Source of the DNA: Thiosocius sp963808165
GTDB taxonomy: Bacteria; Pseudomonadota; Gammaproteobacteria; Chromatiales; Chromatiaceae
Reading direction: 5' to 3'
Length of the DNA stretch: 64,000 nucleotides
NCBI GenBank assembly: GCA_963808165.1
Contig: CAWEET010000005.1
Location: 124,001 to 188,000, forward strand
Numbering within the stretch: position 1 is the stretch's first letter; each line of letters starts with the position of its first letter. A program made the position numbers and the translations under genes. Below, piece after piece: positions 17,813-26,733 of the stretch. Below the pieces are notes generated by a model, which saw nothing but the letters and a program-made list of their open reading frames with translations, made no database searches and was not told the DNA's origin.

Positions 17813-18667
17813 CTACCGGCGGCGTTCGCGTGGGCCCGCCCGATACGCGACCCGGTCGTTGTTCTTCGCGCGCCGGACGCGTTTGCTTGTCCGGTCGAGC
17901 GCCTTGTTCAGGCGGCGACGCTCGGTCTTGGTGTACCGACCGTCGCTGCCGAAGCGCCTTTCCATACGGGCGACTTTCTTCTGGTCCTTGCGCAGTTTGC
18001 GGAACTCCCCTCTGCTCAGTTCGCCACTCCTCCAACCCTCCCGGATACGAGACTTCTGATTGGAGAGTCGACGATCGACGCGGTTTTCGAAGCCGCGCTG
18101 TTTCGTGCGGCCCCGCTCAACATAAGAGGCATGTGCACGGTCATACCGGTCGAATCGCTCATTGCGACCATGGGAACGGACGTCCTTTCTTTCGGCGCCT
18201 TGCCGATACCCTCTGACGTAACGGTCATTGCCGCCGAAACGCCCTTCGCCTGACGCGACGCTGCGCCGATCGCCGCGGTCGAGATTGCGCATGCGTCCAG
18301 CCGTTCGATTGTCCTTCCATCGGTGCTCTCCGGCCCGGTTCTCTGTGGCCGGTGCGATGCGGCCGCGGCTATCCTGACCCCTGCGTGACCTGTCTGAGCG
18401 GGGTTCGTCGGCGACGCTGCGGCTGCCGCCGTCGCTGGTGATTCGTCGTTGTTGACGTGCGCTTCGACGATCCGCGTCCGTGGTGCCGCCACGGTCGCTG
18501 CGCCTGTCGCGGCCGCCGGCGACGGGTTCTACTGCCGCTTGCTGATCGGCGCCATCGGCGGTTGGGCCGGTAGCTGTATCGATGTCGGGGGCCGCGATGC
18601 TTGCAGCACTGGTGAGTCCCAGCGCGGCTGCGACCAGAATCGCGAGCATGTTTTTCGGGCTTTTCAT
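17813..18667 (-). CDS. Basic, Arg-rich periplasmic protein, paralogue B, unknown function
   Basis: A 284-residue exported protein. Signal peptide 1-26, then a long low-complexity Arg/Asp/Gly/Ser region (~35-185) probably disordered, then a C-terminal block (~192-270) homologous to paralogue A (GFENRVDRRLSNQ, LSRGEFRKLRKDQKKVARM, DRTSKRVRRAK). GGGAGAA eight bases upstream picks the start at 18667 over 18682. It sits 52 bases upstream of paralogue A on the same strand and may share its transcript. The strong positive charge suggests interaction with LPS, nucleic acid or other polyanions (inference). Confidence 0.72.
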   Translation of the reverse strand: MKSPKNMLAILVAAALGLTSAASIAAPDIDTATGPTADGADQQAAVEPVAGGRDRRSDRGGTTDADRRSARQQRRITSDGGSRSVADEPRSDRSRRGQDSRGRIAPATENRAGEHRWKDNRTAGRMRNLDRGDRRSVASGEGRFGGNDRYVRGYRQGAERKDVRSHGRNERFDRYDRAHASYVERGRTKQRGFENRVDRRLSNQKSRIREGWRSGELSRGEFRKLRKDQKKVARMERRFGSDGRYTKTERRRLNKALDRTSKRVRRAKNNDRVAYRAGPRERRR

Positions 18668-18988
18668 TTCGAGTTCTCCCATTCCGATGAACAGGTCCGG
18701 TCTGGACCCTCAACCTAATTCTTGTTCTCGGTAGCTGAACCGGCGCTGAACGGGGTGAACAAGCCGGTTTTCAAGCGAACGGTGATCGCTTGTCGCATGG
18801 CCCGACGCCCGCGTATGCCGGAGGCCATCGCCATTTCGCTGGACGCACGGCCGTTTGCCTCAGCAGCACAGATGTGGAACCGCGCTGGCGGCCGTTTCCG
18901 CAACCTTGACCTGGGTTGTTGATTTGTTTGTTCCAGTGGCGAAAATCAACAAGAGCCGTCATCACGCCGATCGTCAGGTGAAGCCATC
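18668..18988. other. Divergent intergenic region
   Basis: 321 bases between the divergent starts of paralogue B and the ferric-reductase-like gene. No gene is supported. An imperfect inverted repeat GAACCGGC/GCCGGTTTTC occurs near 18737-18775. Promoters for both directions are expected here, but no clear -35/-10 pair is visible. Confidence 0.45.
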
Positions 18989-20302
18989 ATGTGGATTATT
19001 GCGTTGGTACTTTTTCTACTGGGCGGCGTGGTGATCGTCAGCCTTCCTTACGAACTGTTGTCGGCCCCCGATCCGGCCGGATCCTGGGAGACATACCTCG
19101 CGTTGTTGTATGCCAGCGGCGTGCTGTCGATCGGCTTGATGTCGGTCGCCATGCTGTTGGCGCTGCGCGCGCCCTTGATCGACAGGCTCCTTGGCGGCCT
19201 GGACCGCTCGTACCGGATCCATAAATGGCTGGGCATACTCGGTGTGCTTGCAGGTCTGCTCCACTACCTGATCAAACTGGGGTCCAAGGAACTCCGGGGC
19301 GATGGGTTGCTGATCAAGCCGGAACACTATCCCAGTCGCTCCACTGAAATGTTCGCTTCGTTGCACGACGCGGGCAAGCTGGCCGGGGAGTGGGGCCTTT
19401 ACCTCCTGATCGCGCTGGTGGTCGTGGCGCTTTGGCAGCGGGTGGGTTACCGGCGATTCGCCGGTCTGCATCGGCTGATGGCGGCGCTGTTCCTGGTGCT
19501 GGCTTTCCACGCGCTGGTATTCATCCCGACTGATTATTGGGCTTCCCTGGCTGGTCCGGTTTCGGCCCTGCTTATGCTGCTGGGCGGCAGTGCCGCGGTT
19601 ATGTCGCTATCCGGGCGGATCGGCGCCGGCAGGCGCGCGGCTGGTGTGATCACCGAACTCAATAGAATCGGAACCGATGTGCTGGAGATTCAGGCCAAAA
19701 TGGATACCGCCTGGCACGGGCATCGCAGCGGTCAGTTCGCGCTGGTGTCTTTCGATAGTCGCGAAGGCCATCATCCGTTCACGATCGCCTCGGCATGGAG
19801 GGGGGATGGCAAGGTGCGCTTCGCGGTCAAATCGCTTGGAGACTACACCGCAGGGCTGACGGACAGCCTGGCGGTAGGTGACAGTCTGGTCATCGAAGGA
19901 CCCTACGGCAGCTTCGACTATGAAGACGACAGCAAGCGCCAGGTCTGGGTTGCCGGCGGGGTCGGACTGACGCCGTTCGTTGCGCGACTGGAGGAGCTGG
20001 CCGCCCGTGGTGGCGTCGGTTACCCGGTCGATCTCTTTTACAGTACGCGCCGCGCAGACCCCGGCGTGGTATCACGGCTCAAACAGGCGGCGACCGAGGC
20101 CGGGGTCGCGCTGCACGTGGTCGAGTCGACTGTCGACGGGCCGCTGACCGTTGAGCGCCTGGCGGACGTGGTCGGCGATTGGAAGGACGCCAGTGTATGG
20201 TTCTGCGGCCCGGCGGGTTTTGCTGAGGCGATGCGTGCCGGCCTGGAACAGAAGGGGCTGCCTTCCCGGCGTTTTCACCAGGAGTTGTTCCAGTTTCGCT
20301 AA
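18989..20302 (+). CDS. Ferric reductase-like transmembrane flavoprotein (NOX/FRE family)
   Basis: A 437-residue inner membrane oxidoreductase. The N-terminal ~215 residues have six hydrophobic helices with conserved His residues (HKWLGILGVLAGLLHYLIK, HRLMAALFLVLAFHALVF) expected to bind two hemes. The C-terminal half is a ferredoxin-NADP reductase module: HPFTIAS is the FAD-binding signature, EGPYGSF and GGVGLTPF the FAD/NAD phosphate loops, and WFCGPAGF the NAD-binding end. It should move electrons from cytosolic NAD(P)H to a periplasmic acceptor such as Fe3+ or oxygen. AGGTG precedes the ATG. Confidence 0.88.
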   Translation: MWIIALVLFLLGGVVIVSLPYELLSAPDPAGSWETYLALLYASGVLSIGLMSVAMLLALRAPLIDRLLGGLDRSYRIHKWLGILGVLAGLLHYLIKLGSKELRGDGLLIKPEHYPSRSTEMFASLHDAGKLAGEWGLYLLIALVVVALWQRVGYRRFAGLHRLMAALFLVLAFHALVFIPTDYWASLAGPVSALLMLLGGSAAVMSLSGRIGAGRRAAGVITELNRIGTDVLEIQAKMDTAWHGHRSGQFALVSFDSREGHHPFTIASAWRGDGKVRFAVKSLGDYTAGLTDSLAVGDSLVIEGPYGSFDYEDDSKRQVWVAGGVGLTPFVARLEELAARGGVGYPVDLFYSTRRADPGVVSRLKQAATEAGVALHVVESTVDGPLTVERLADVVGDWKDASVWFCGPAGFAEAMRAGLEQKGLPSRRFHQELFQFR

Positions 20303-20409
20303 CCTGGCGTGCGGCAACGACGGGAACATGCGCAACATGCTCGCGCCTTGGAATACTCCCGACTGCGATACGCCATCTGGTCGCGCTTGGGGTATCCGGG
20401 GCGACCACC

Positions 20410-21879
20410 GTGCTGCTGCGCCGCTTCCTCCGCATCTGGATACGCCGTATCGCTGTCGTTGTCGGTGTCCTCTGGGGTCTGTCGCTGATCGGCATCAGTA
20501 TCGTTCCCGTGTCGATTATGTTGCTTGGCCTGCTGCTGACGCTGGCCCCAGTCACGGGTGCGGACCAGGCCTCGGCGCTGAGTCGCGCCCTGAGCAGCGC
20601 GGAAAACATGCAGCCGGCGATCCCGCGCCCCGAGCAGGAACGGGCTGCACAGGCCAAGCTTGACGCGTTGTACGAGAACACGGGGAAACGGCCTAACATC
20701 CTCTGGCTGGTCGTCGACGACATGGGCTTCGGCGACATCGGTGGCCCCTGGGGTGGCGGTGCACACGTAGGTGCCGCGACGCCGCACATCGACGCGCTGG
20801 CGCGCAACGGGCTGGCGCTGACTGCGACCTACTCGCAACCGATCTGTACCCCGACCCGTTCGGCGATGATGACCGGCCGTTTGCCGGTGCGCACCGGCCT
20901 GATCCGCCCGATCCTGGCCGGTGACAAGGTGACCGTGAATCCCTGGGAGGGCGAGACCAGCATCGGCAAGCTCCTTTCCGATGCCGGTTATCACACCGTC
21001 GTCACCGGCAAGTGGCACACGGGCGGGCTGGACGGCATGCGTCCGTTCGATGTCGGCTTCGATGAGTTTCAGGGCTACTACGCCTCGCAGAAGGAACTGA
21101 CCCAGCAGGTCGACGGGCGGCGCTACCCGGACCTGGTCTACGATGCGGAGAAGCTCGAACGCTTCAAGAAGGTCGGCGGCAAGATCGACATGTACTACGG
21201 CCGCAAAGGCGAGGGCGAAAAGGTCGTCGAGCGGACCACCGGCATCGAACAGTTCGCCGAGGCAGACCAGGTGCTCGCTGCATTCACCATCGAACGTATC
21301 AAGACGCTGGCGAAAGGCGACAAGCCATTCTTTATTGCACACAATTTCATGCGCGTGCACGCGGACAATCACCCGAGCAAGGCATTCCGGGGCAAGAGCG
21401 CCAGCAAGTTCCAGTACAAGGACAACGTCGTCGAGGTCGATGCGCTGGTCGGGCGTATCATGGCCGCGTTGGAACAGGCGGGCGTTGCCGCGAATACCCT
21501 GGTATTCTTCACTTCAGACAATGGCCCGCAGATGGACAGCTGGCCGGACAGTGGCTATACGCCGTTCCGCGGCGGCAAGGCCTCGGCCTGGGAAGGTGGT
21601 GTGCGGGTCCCCGGCATTGCCTACTGGAAGGGCGTGATCGAGCCACGCGAGAGCGCCGAGTTGTTCGATCTGATGGACCTGTTCAATACATCTGCCCGCC
21701 TGGCAGGTGCCGCTGACGCGCTGCCGTCCGAGCGCTATATCGACGGCATCGATCAGACGCCTTTCCTGCTTGCCGACCAGGGCCAGAGCAGGCGCGAGCA
21801 TGTCTACATCTGGACCCAGACAGACCTGGCCGCGCTGCGCATGCGGGAATACAAGATCCATTTCAGCACGACGCAATAG
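20410..21879 (+). CDS. Membrane-anchored arylsulfatase, C-terminus cut by in-frame amber codon
   Basis: 489 residues from a GTG start. An N-terminal hydrophobic stretch (~14-50) anchors or exports the protein. The sulfatase core has NILWLVVDDMGFGD (metal ligands), the CTPTRSAMMTGR motif whose Cys becomes formylglycine, GKWHTGG, and FFTSDNGPQ. It would hydrolyse sulfate esters in the periplasm. The TAG at 21877-21879 interrupts a frame that continues with sulfatase-like sequence to 22086, so the protein lacks its last ~68 residues. TAG ends several other genes here, so recoding is unlikely; a nonsense mutation or a base error is more likely. The DUF3604 gene follows. Confidence 0.85.
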   Translation: MLLRRFLRIWIRRIAVVVGVLWGLSLIGISIVPVSIMLLGLLLTLAPVTGADQASALSRALSSAENMQPAIPRPEQERAAQAKLDALYENTGKRPNILWLVVDDMGFGDIGGPWGGGAHVGAATPHIDALARNGLALTATYSQPICTPTRSAMMTGRLPVRTGLIRPILAGDKVTVNPWEGETSIGKLLSDAGYHTVVTGKWHTGGLDGMRPFDVGFDEFQGYYASQKELTQQVDGRRYPDLVYDAEKLERFKKVGGKIDMYYGRKGEGEKVVERTTGIEQFAEADQVLAAFTIERIKTLAKGDKPFFIAHNFMRVHADNHPSKAFRGKSASKFQYKDNVVEVDALVGRIMAALEQAGVAANTLVFFTSDNGPQMDSWPDSGYTPFRGGKASAWEGGVRVPGIAYWKGVIEPRESAELFDLMDLFNTSARLAGAADALPSERYIDGIDQTPFLLADQGQSRREHVYIWTQTDLAALRMREYKIHFSTTQ

Positions 21880-22086
21880 CAGAGTGCCTTTCTTGGCATC
21901 GACTATTCGGTGAAGCAGAAGGTGGGTCTGGCACCCTGGCTGTTCAAGCTGTACGTTGACCCAAAGGAACAGATGCCGCTTGGGCATCGTCAGAATGCCT
22001 GGCTGGCATCGATGGGTGCTGAGGCCAAGGCACACGCGGCGACCTTCAAAAAGTATCCACCGAAGCAGATCGGGCTCGCGCAATGA
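21880..22086 (+). pseudogene. Orphaned C-terminal segment of the arylsulfatase
   Basis: In frame with the sulfatase and starting directly after its TAG, 68 codons end at TGA 22084-22086. They contain APWLFKLYVDPKEQMPLG, the typical tail segment of bacterial arylsulfatases (LFNLYxDPxE), followed by a KKYPPKQ end. No start codon with a ribosome binding site suggests separate translation. Full-length would be 558 residues. Confidence 0.8.
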
Positions 22087-22267
22087 GCGGGGCTCAGATG
22101 CGGTGCTGCGCCCAACTGGAGAAAGCAACAACATGAAACACATCGCCGCATGGCTGAGCTGCGTGCCGACATTCGCGGTCCCGGTCTGGGCGGCCCTTGT
22201 GCCCGACGCCGCCGCGGCGTCTGCCGCAGGACGAAGCGTAATGAACCGATCAAAGGAGACGATTCGC

Positions 22268-24082
22268 ATGCCCGCCCGCAAACCGATAGCGGCTGTCACA
22301 CTGGCCACCTGCCTCGCTGTCGCGCCGCTGAGCCTTGCCCGCGCCGCAGAGGTGAGTGTCAATCCGCTGCGTGACGCCTATTTTGGTGAAACCCATATGC
22401 ACACGGCCTTTTCACTCGACGCCTATATCGGCGACAACCGCCATACGCCCGATATGGCCTACCGTTTTGCCAAGGGTGAGGGGTTCGATATCCATGGCTC
22501 GCGCAAACAGTTGAAGCGCCCACTCGACTTTGCCGCGGTGACCGATCATGCCGAGTACATCGGGGAGATGTATTCGACGATGGTTGAGGGTGCGCCTGGC
22601 CACGACAACAAGGATCTCGAAACGCTGCGTAACCTGGAGACGATCGAGGACAAGCAGAAGTGGTTCCTCAAGTACGTGGTCAGTAACAATCGCGGCAATA
22701 CGCCACAGCACCCTGAGTTCTTTGCCGGGCCGGCGACGGTCAAGAGTGCCTGGCAGATCATGATCGACGCCGCGGAAAAACACAATGAACCGGGCCGGTT
22801 CACCGCGCTGATCGGTTTCGAGTGGTCGGGCGCGCCGAACGGCGCAAATTTGCACCGCAACGTGCTCTTCCGCGGCAACAAGGTACCCGCCGCACCGATT
22901 AGCTACGTCGACGTCAATACCGAGGAAGGCCTATGGGCCTGGTTGCGTCAGCAGGAAGCCGCCGGGCGACATGCGCTGGCGATCCCGCACAACTCGAATG
23001 CATCCAAGGGCCGTATGTTCCCGAATACCGATTCCACGGGTGCCCCGCTGACGCTCGAATACGCCCGCACCCGCCAGCATTTCGAACCCTTGATCGAAAT
23101 GATGCAGATCAAAGGTAACTCGGAGGTGCACCGCAAGTTCTGGGCGGCCGATGAGTTCGCCGACTTCGAGAATGCCGACTCCATCCAGAAGAGTTCCGGG
23201 CGCATTTTCAAGGCCAGGGATTTCGTCCGCGGCGGGCTGAAGGCCGGCCTGCAGAAAGAACGGTCGCTGGGTGTGAACCCGTTCAAGTACGGTTTTGTCG
23301 GTGGCACCGACAACCACAACGGCCTGATGTCCGATGTGGCCGAGGACGACTTCATTGGTGGCCACGGCCCGGAGGACGGCAGCGTGGAGCGCCGTCGCAG
23401 CGGTGACGTCTCGGGCTGGATCGACGGCAGGGATTTGTCCATAGGTTCGATCAGTGGCGTCTGGGCGATCGCCAATACCCGGGCGGCCATCTGGGATGCG
23501 ATGAAGAGACGCGAGACCTTTGCCACCTCCGGTCCACGCATCCGGCTGCGGATGTTCGGCGGTGTCGGACTGGCCTCCGATCCCGGGGACCCGCTGACCC
23601 TGGTCAGGGAAGGCTATCAGCTCGGTGTACCGATGGGTGGCGATCTGGGCCCGATCGCTGTGGCCCCGACCTTCACCGTGTATGCACACAAAAATCCGGA
23701 CGGCGCGAACCTGGACCGCATCCAGATCGTCAAGGGCTGGGTCGACGAAGCCGGCGACCTGAACGAGAAGATCGTCGATGTGGCCTGGTCGGGTGACCGT
23801 CAGATGCAGCCGGGCGGCAAGCTGCCATCGGTCGGTAACTCGGTCGATCTGAAGACCGCGAAATTCACCAACGACATCGGCGCGTCGCTGCTGATCGGTA
23901 GCTGGACCGACACGGACTTCAGAGCGGCTGAGGGCGCCTTCTACTATGCCCGCGCGTTGGAGATCCCAACGCCGCGCTGGACCACCTATGACGCGGTCAG
24001 GAACGGCCTGCCGTTGCTTGACGACGTCCCGGCCACGATTCAGGAACGCGCCTGGGGTTCGCCCATCTGGTATGCGCCATGA
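22268..24082 (+). CDS. DUF3604 family exported protein
   Basis: A 604-residue exported protein. The N-terminus is a signal peptide (MPARKPIAAVTLATCLAVAP) and AAGGAG nine bases upstream favours the start at 22268; an in-frame upstream ATG at 22133 begins a second signal-like stretch. The body is DUF3604, which resembles PHP-type metallohydrolases: GETHMHTAFSLDA and FAAVTDHAEY hold the His/Asp metal residues, and VGGTDNHNG lies further on. DUF3604 genes often neighbour sulfatases in marine bacteria, and here the gene follows an arylsulfatase. Substrate unknown. Confidence 0.85.
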   Translation: MPARKPIAAVTLATCLAVAPLSLARAAEVSVNPLRDAYFGETHMHTAFSLDAYIGDNRHTPDMAYRFAKGEGFDIHGSRKQLKRPLDFAAVTDHAEYIGEMYSTMVEGAPGHDNKDLETLRNLETIEDKQKWFLKYVVSNNRGNTPQHPEFFAGPATVKSAWQIMIDAAEKHNEPGRFTALIGFEWSGAPNGANLHRNVLFRGNKVPAAPISYVDVNTEEGLWAWLRQQEAAGRHALAIPHNSNASKGRMFPNTDSTGAPLTLEYARTRQHFEPLIEMMQIKGNSEVHRKFWAADEFADFENADSIQKSSGRIFKARDFVRGGLKAGLQKERSLGVNPFKYGFVGGTDNHNGLMSDVAEDDFIGGHGPEDGSVERRRSGDVSGWIDGRDLSIGSISGVWAIANTRAAIWDAMKRRETFATSGPRIRLRMFGGVGLASDPGDPLTLVREGYQLGVPMGGDLGPIAVAPTFTVYAHKNPDGANLDRIQIVKGWVDEAGDLNEKIVDVAWSGDRQMQPGGKLPSVGNSVDLKTAKFTNDIGASLLIGSWTDTDFRAAEGAFYYARALEIPTPRWTTYDAVRNGLPLLDDVPATIQERAWGSPIWYAP

Positions 24083-24133
24083 CGCCAAGGCGCTCCTGCG
24101 ACTCGCCGGAAGAGAATTGCCAGGCCCGCGTCG

Positions 24134-24340
24134 TTGAATCAGACCCGCGCCCCGGTCTACCCCGGCAGCAGAATTGGTGTCGTCTTTGTGGCGGTTGCCT
24201 CGGTTGTCAGCACCCTCGGCGTTGCGCACGCCGAAGAGGGTGGGTCGGGCCACTATCTGCCGGGATCCATGGCCTCGTTCATCGACGGTGTCCCACTCGA
24301 AGAGACCCTCATCGTTCGCGTTAAAGGCGAGGGAACTGGC
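24134..24340 (+). pseudogene. Remnant of a SphA/phenol_MetA_deg outer-membrane transporter gene
   Basis: A short frame from a TTG codon encodes a signal peptide (IGVVFVAVASVVSTLGVAHAEE) and then GGSGHYLPGSMASFIDGVP, the N-terminal hallmark of the phenol_MetA_deg/SphA family of beta-barrel proteins, which are normally ~300 residues. After DETLIV-like residues similarity ends near 24325 and the frame soon stops. The 100-bp palindromic repeat lies just downstream. It reads as the surviving N-terminal piece of a deleted gene. Confidence 0.55.
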
Positions 24341-24394
24341 TCGGCTGCTGGAAGAAGTGACAGCGACTTAAGGGTAATGGCACTAACTTGAGCT

Positions 24395-24494
24395 GATTTC
24401 GGTCGTTTCTGGAGAAAACGTTGGCGGCACGGACGCCGCCGTCGAGCCTACAGGGACGTATTCACGGCGTTTTCCGGAAGAAATGATCGGAATC
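24395..24494 (+). repeat. 100-bp imperfect palindromic dispersed repeat, copy 2
   Basis: Opposite-orientation copy of the repeat at 12018-12117, also exactly 100 bases between the same end points. Ends GATTTCGGTCGTTTCT and AGAAATGATCGGAATC are inverted to each other. Inner block GAGCCTACAGGGACGTATTC is identical in both copies. It follows the transporter remnant. Confidence 0.8.
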
Positions 24495-24720
24495 ATCAGG
24501 CCAACTCGTAGCTTGCGCTCCTAAGTCAGCGCCATTCGACTTAAGGGCATCTACTTGGGGAGTGTCGCCCCAGCGGCCTCGGCCCATGGGACGTGGTGAA
24601 TCCCTCCGCGACTGCCGCTCCCCAGCCGCAGACGTCCGCCCATTGAGCATGCTGTAGCACTGTTCTACGCTGGACGGCTCGTTACACAAAAGCGGGTATA
24701 TGCCCACAAAGGAGGCGATT

Positions 24721-25926
24721 ATGCCAGCCGATTCCTGGCGCACTCCCGCTACCGTGCTGCTGTGCGGCGCGCTGGTACTGAGCATCTCGCTCGGTATCCG
24801 TCATGCCTTTGGCCTGTTCCTCTGGCCCATGTCGTCGGATCTGGGTTGGAGCCGCGAGGTGTTCGCCCTTGCCATTGCGACCCAGAACCTCGTCTGGGGC
24901 CTTACCCAGCCCTTTGCCGGACGTCTGGCGGACCGTTATGGCGCAGGCTGGATCGTCTTTGGCGGCGCACTGCTCTATGCAATTGGGCTGTACATGATGA
25001 GCCAGTCGCTGACCGAGCTGGCCCTGTTCATCAGCGCCGGCGTCATCATCGGCATCGGGCTGAGCGGCACCACATTCCCCGTGGTGTTCGGCGTCATCAG
25101 CCGGGCGCTACCCGCAGAGAAGCGCAGTTGGGCCATGGGCGTCTCCATGGCCGTGGGCTCGCTCGGACAGTTCGTGCTGCTGCCGGGAAGCGATGCACTG
25201 ATCTCAGGCGTCGGCTGGAGCGAGGCATTGCTGCTGCTGGCGGCGCTCAGCCTGCTGATGCTGCCGCTCTCGGGGGCACTGATGGAGCCGCAAGCCCGTG
25301 CGGGTCAGCAGGCACTGCCGGTGCGACGGGTTCTCGACGAAGCCGTCAGACACCGGGGTTTCTGGCTGCTTTCCTTCGGGTTTTTCGTCTGCGGTTTCCA
25401 GGTTGTGTTTATCGCGACGCATCTGCCGGCGTTCATGACCGACGGTGGTCTGGATGCGACCTCGGGCGCGATGGCCCTCGCGCTGATCGGTCTGTTCAAC
25501 ATTGCCGGTTCTTACCTGGCCGGTTTCTGGGGCGGTCGCGTCTCCAAGCCGGCCCTGCTGAGTGCCATCTATGCTGCACGGCTGGGGGTGATCGGGATCT
25601 TCCTGATGTTTCCGCTGTCCGAGTGGAGCGCATACACCTTCGCAGTAGCCATGGGTCTGCTGTGGCTCAGCACGGTACCGTTGACCAACGGGACCGTGGC
25701 AACGATCTTCGGTGTGGGGAATATGTCGATGCTAGGCGGCGTCGTCTTCCTGTTCCACCAGCTCGGTGCCTTCCTGGGCGGTTGGCTGGGTGGGTACCTG
25801 TATGACATCGCCGGCAGCTACGATATCGTCTGGATGATTGCCATGGGCCTGAGCGTCGTGGCCGCGTTGCTCAATCTCCCGATCAGGGAACGACCGCTGC
25901 CGCGACTTGCCGAGGCCCGTACCTGA
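24721..25926 (+). CDS. Major facilitator superfamily transporter
   Basis: A 401-residue, 12-helix inner membrane carrier. GRLADRYGAGW between helices 2 and 3 is the MFS signature loop, and an N-terminal SLGIRHAFGLFLWPMSSDLGWSR segment is typical of the oxalate/formate antiporter and monocarboxylate-type branches. A perfect AAAGGAGG six bases before 24721 defines the start, ruling out the ATG at 24700. Substrate not predictable. A 41-codon frame with its own ribosome binding site follows after 10 bases. Confidence 0.88.
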   Translation: MPADSWRTPATVLLCGALVLSISLGIRHAFGLFLWPMSSDLGWSREVFALAIATQNLVWGLTQPFAGRLADRYGAGWIVFGGALLYAIGLYMMSQSLTELALFISAGVIIGIGLSGTTFPVVFGVISRALPAEKRSWAMGVSMAVGSLGQFVLLPGSDALISGVGWSEALLLLAALSLLMLPLSGALMEPQARAGQQALPVRRVLDEAVRHRGFWLLSFGFFVCGFQVVFIATHLPAFMTDGGLDATSGAMALALIGLFNIAGSYLAGFWGGRVSKPALLSAIYAARLGVIGIFLMFPLSEWSAYTFAVAMGLLWLSTVPLTNGTVATIFGVGNMSMLGGVVFLFHQLGAFLGGWLGGYLYDIAGSYDIVWMIAMGLSVVAALLNLPIRERPLPRLAEART

Positions 25927-25936
25927 GGAGGCGGTG

Positions 25937-26062
25937 ATGCGTGTCGGTGTGCGCTATGTCATCTGGCTGCTTGCAGGAGTTGCACTGGGGTTCGTCCTGG
26001 CTCAGTACACGACGGGCGGGATGCTTTCTGCGTTCCTGCACAAGCTGCCCGGATGTTTTTGA
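25937..26062 (+). CDS. 41-residue membrane peptide, unknown
   Basis: A small frame starting at ATG 25937, ten bases after the MFS stop, with GAGGAGG upstream. It encodes one hydrophobic helix (YVIWLLAGVALGFVLAQY) preceded by Arg residues and followed by a short polar tail. It may be a small membrane partner of the MFS carrier or the leftover N-terminus of a lost gene. No homologue is recognised. Confidence 0.45.
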   Translation: MRVGVRYVIWLLAGVALGFVLAQYTTGGMLSAFLHKLPGCF

Positions 26063-26118
26063 CGGGTACCGGCGAACGATCGAATGCTCGCCAGGGTTGT
26101 GGACCGCGGCAGTCCGGT

Positions 26119-26610
26119 TTACTCAATGCGGTATAACAATTCGTATACCGAACCGCCGCCGACCCTGCGTTGAAGGCTTACCGGGCGGCCTTCGACGGTC
26201 CACCGGCCATCCACTGCGCTGAGGATGGCCGACTCGATCTCGCCGGGCAGTGCGGTGTGCAATGCGGCCTTCGTCAATGCCGATGCATAGTCGGCCAGGG
26301 CTCTGTGCGCGCGTTGCACCGCGCTCATGGAATTGACCCTCAGGTCGAGCTCGAGCCGGGTGACGGTCTGCGCGTCGCCATAGGCGACGTAGCGGATGTT
26401 GTTGTTTACCCTGCCGCCGCCGATCAGATCACGCCGTTGAGTACGACACTGGTGGGTCGAGCCGCTCTTTCTGTAGCCGCCACGTTCGCGCAGACCCTGA
26501 TTGGCCATAAAACCGCAAGCGACGGCGGGTTCGAATCCGAACCCGTCCGACCAGGCGCTGGTCGCCGGGAGAATCAGGCCCAGCAGGGCGAGCAGGATCG
26601 AATGACGCAT
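26119..26610 (-). CDS. Exported protein of unknown function
   Basis: 163 residues with a clear signal peptide (MRHSILLALLGLILPATSAWS). The mature part has two Cys (AVACGF, HQCRTQ) that could pair, and beta/alpha-looking C-terminal sequence (VSLQRRVGGGSVYELLYRIE). GGAG eight bases upstream supports the start at 26610. I do not recognise a family. Confidence 0.65.
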   Translation of the reverse strand: MRHSILLALLGLILPATSAWSDGFGFEPAVACGFMANQGLRERGGYRKSGSTHQCRTQRRDLIGGGRVNNNIRYVAYGDAQTVTRLELDLRVNSMSAVQRAHRALADYASALTKAALHTALPGEIESAILSAVDGRWTVEGRPVSLQRRVGGGSVYELLYRIE

Positions 26611-26733
26611 GAGAATCTCCATAGTTTGCGGTCCCGAGGGTCATGTCGTCCAGGCGAACGGCCCTGCGACCTTGGATCGCTGGCGGCTTGGCGTGGCACT
26701 CATCGGCCACCCCTGACGTCGCTGCGCGGGGCA

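Noticed and set aside
21877..21879. TAG read as a sense codon (pyrrolysine or recoding)
   Set aside because: Other genes in the window, such as the thiolase and HhH protein genes, end at TAG without read-through sequence, and no recoding signal is seen.
26690..26710. TGGCAC as a sigma-54 site
   Set aside because: The GC of the -12 element is not at the required distance from GG.
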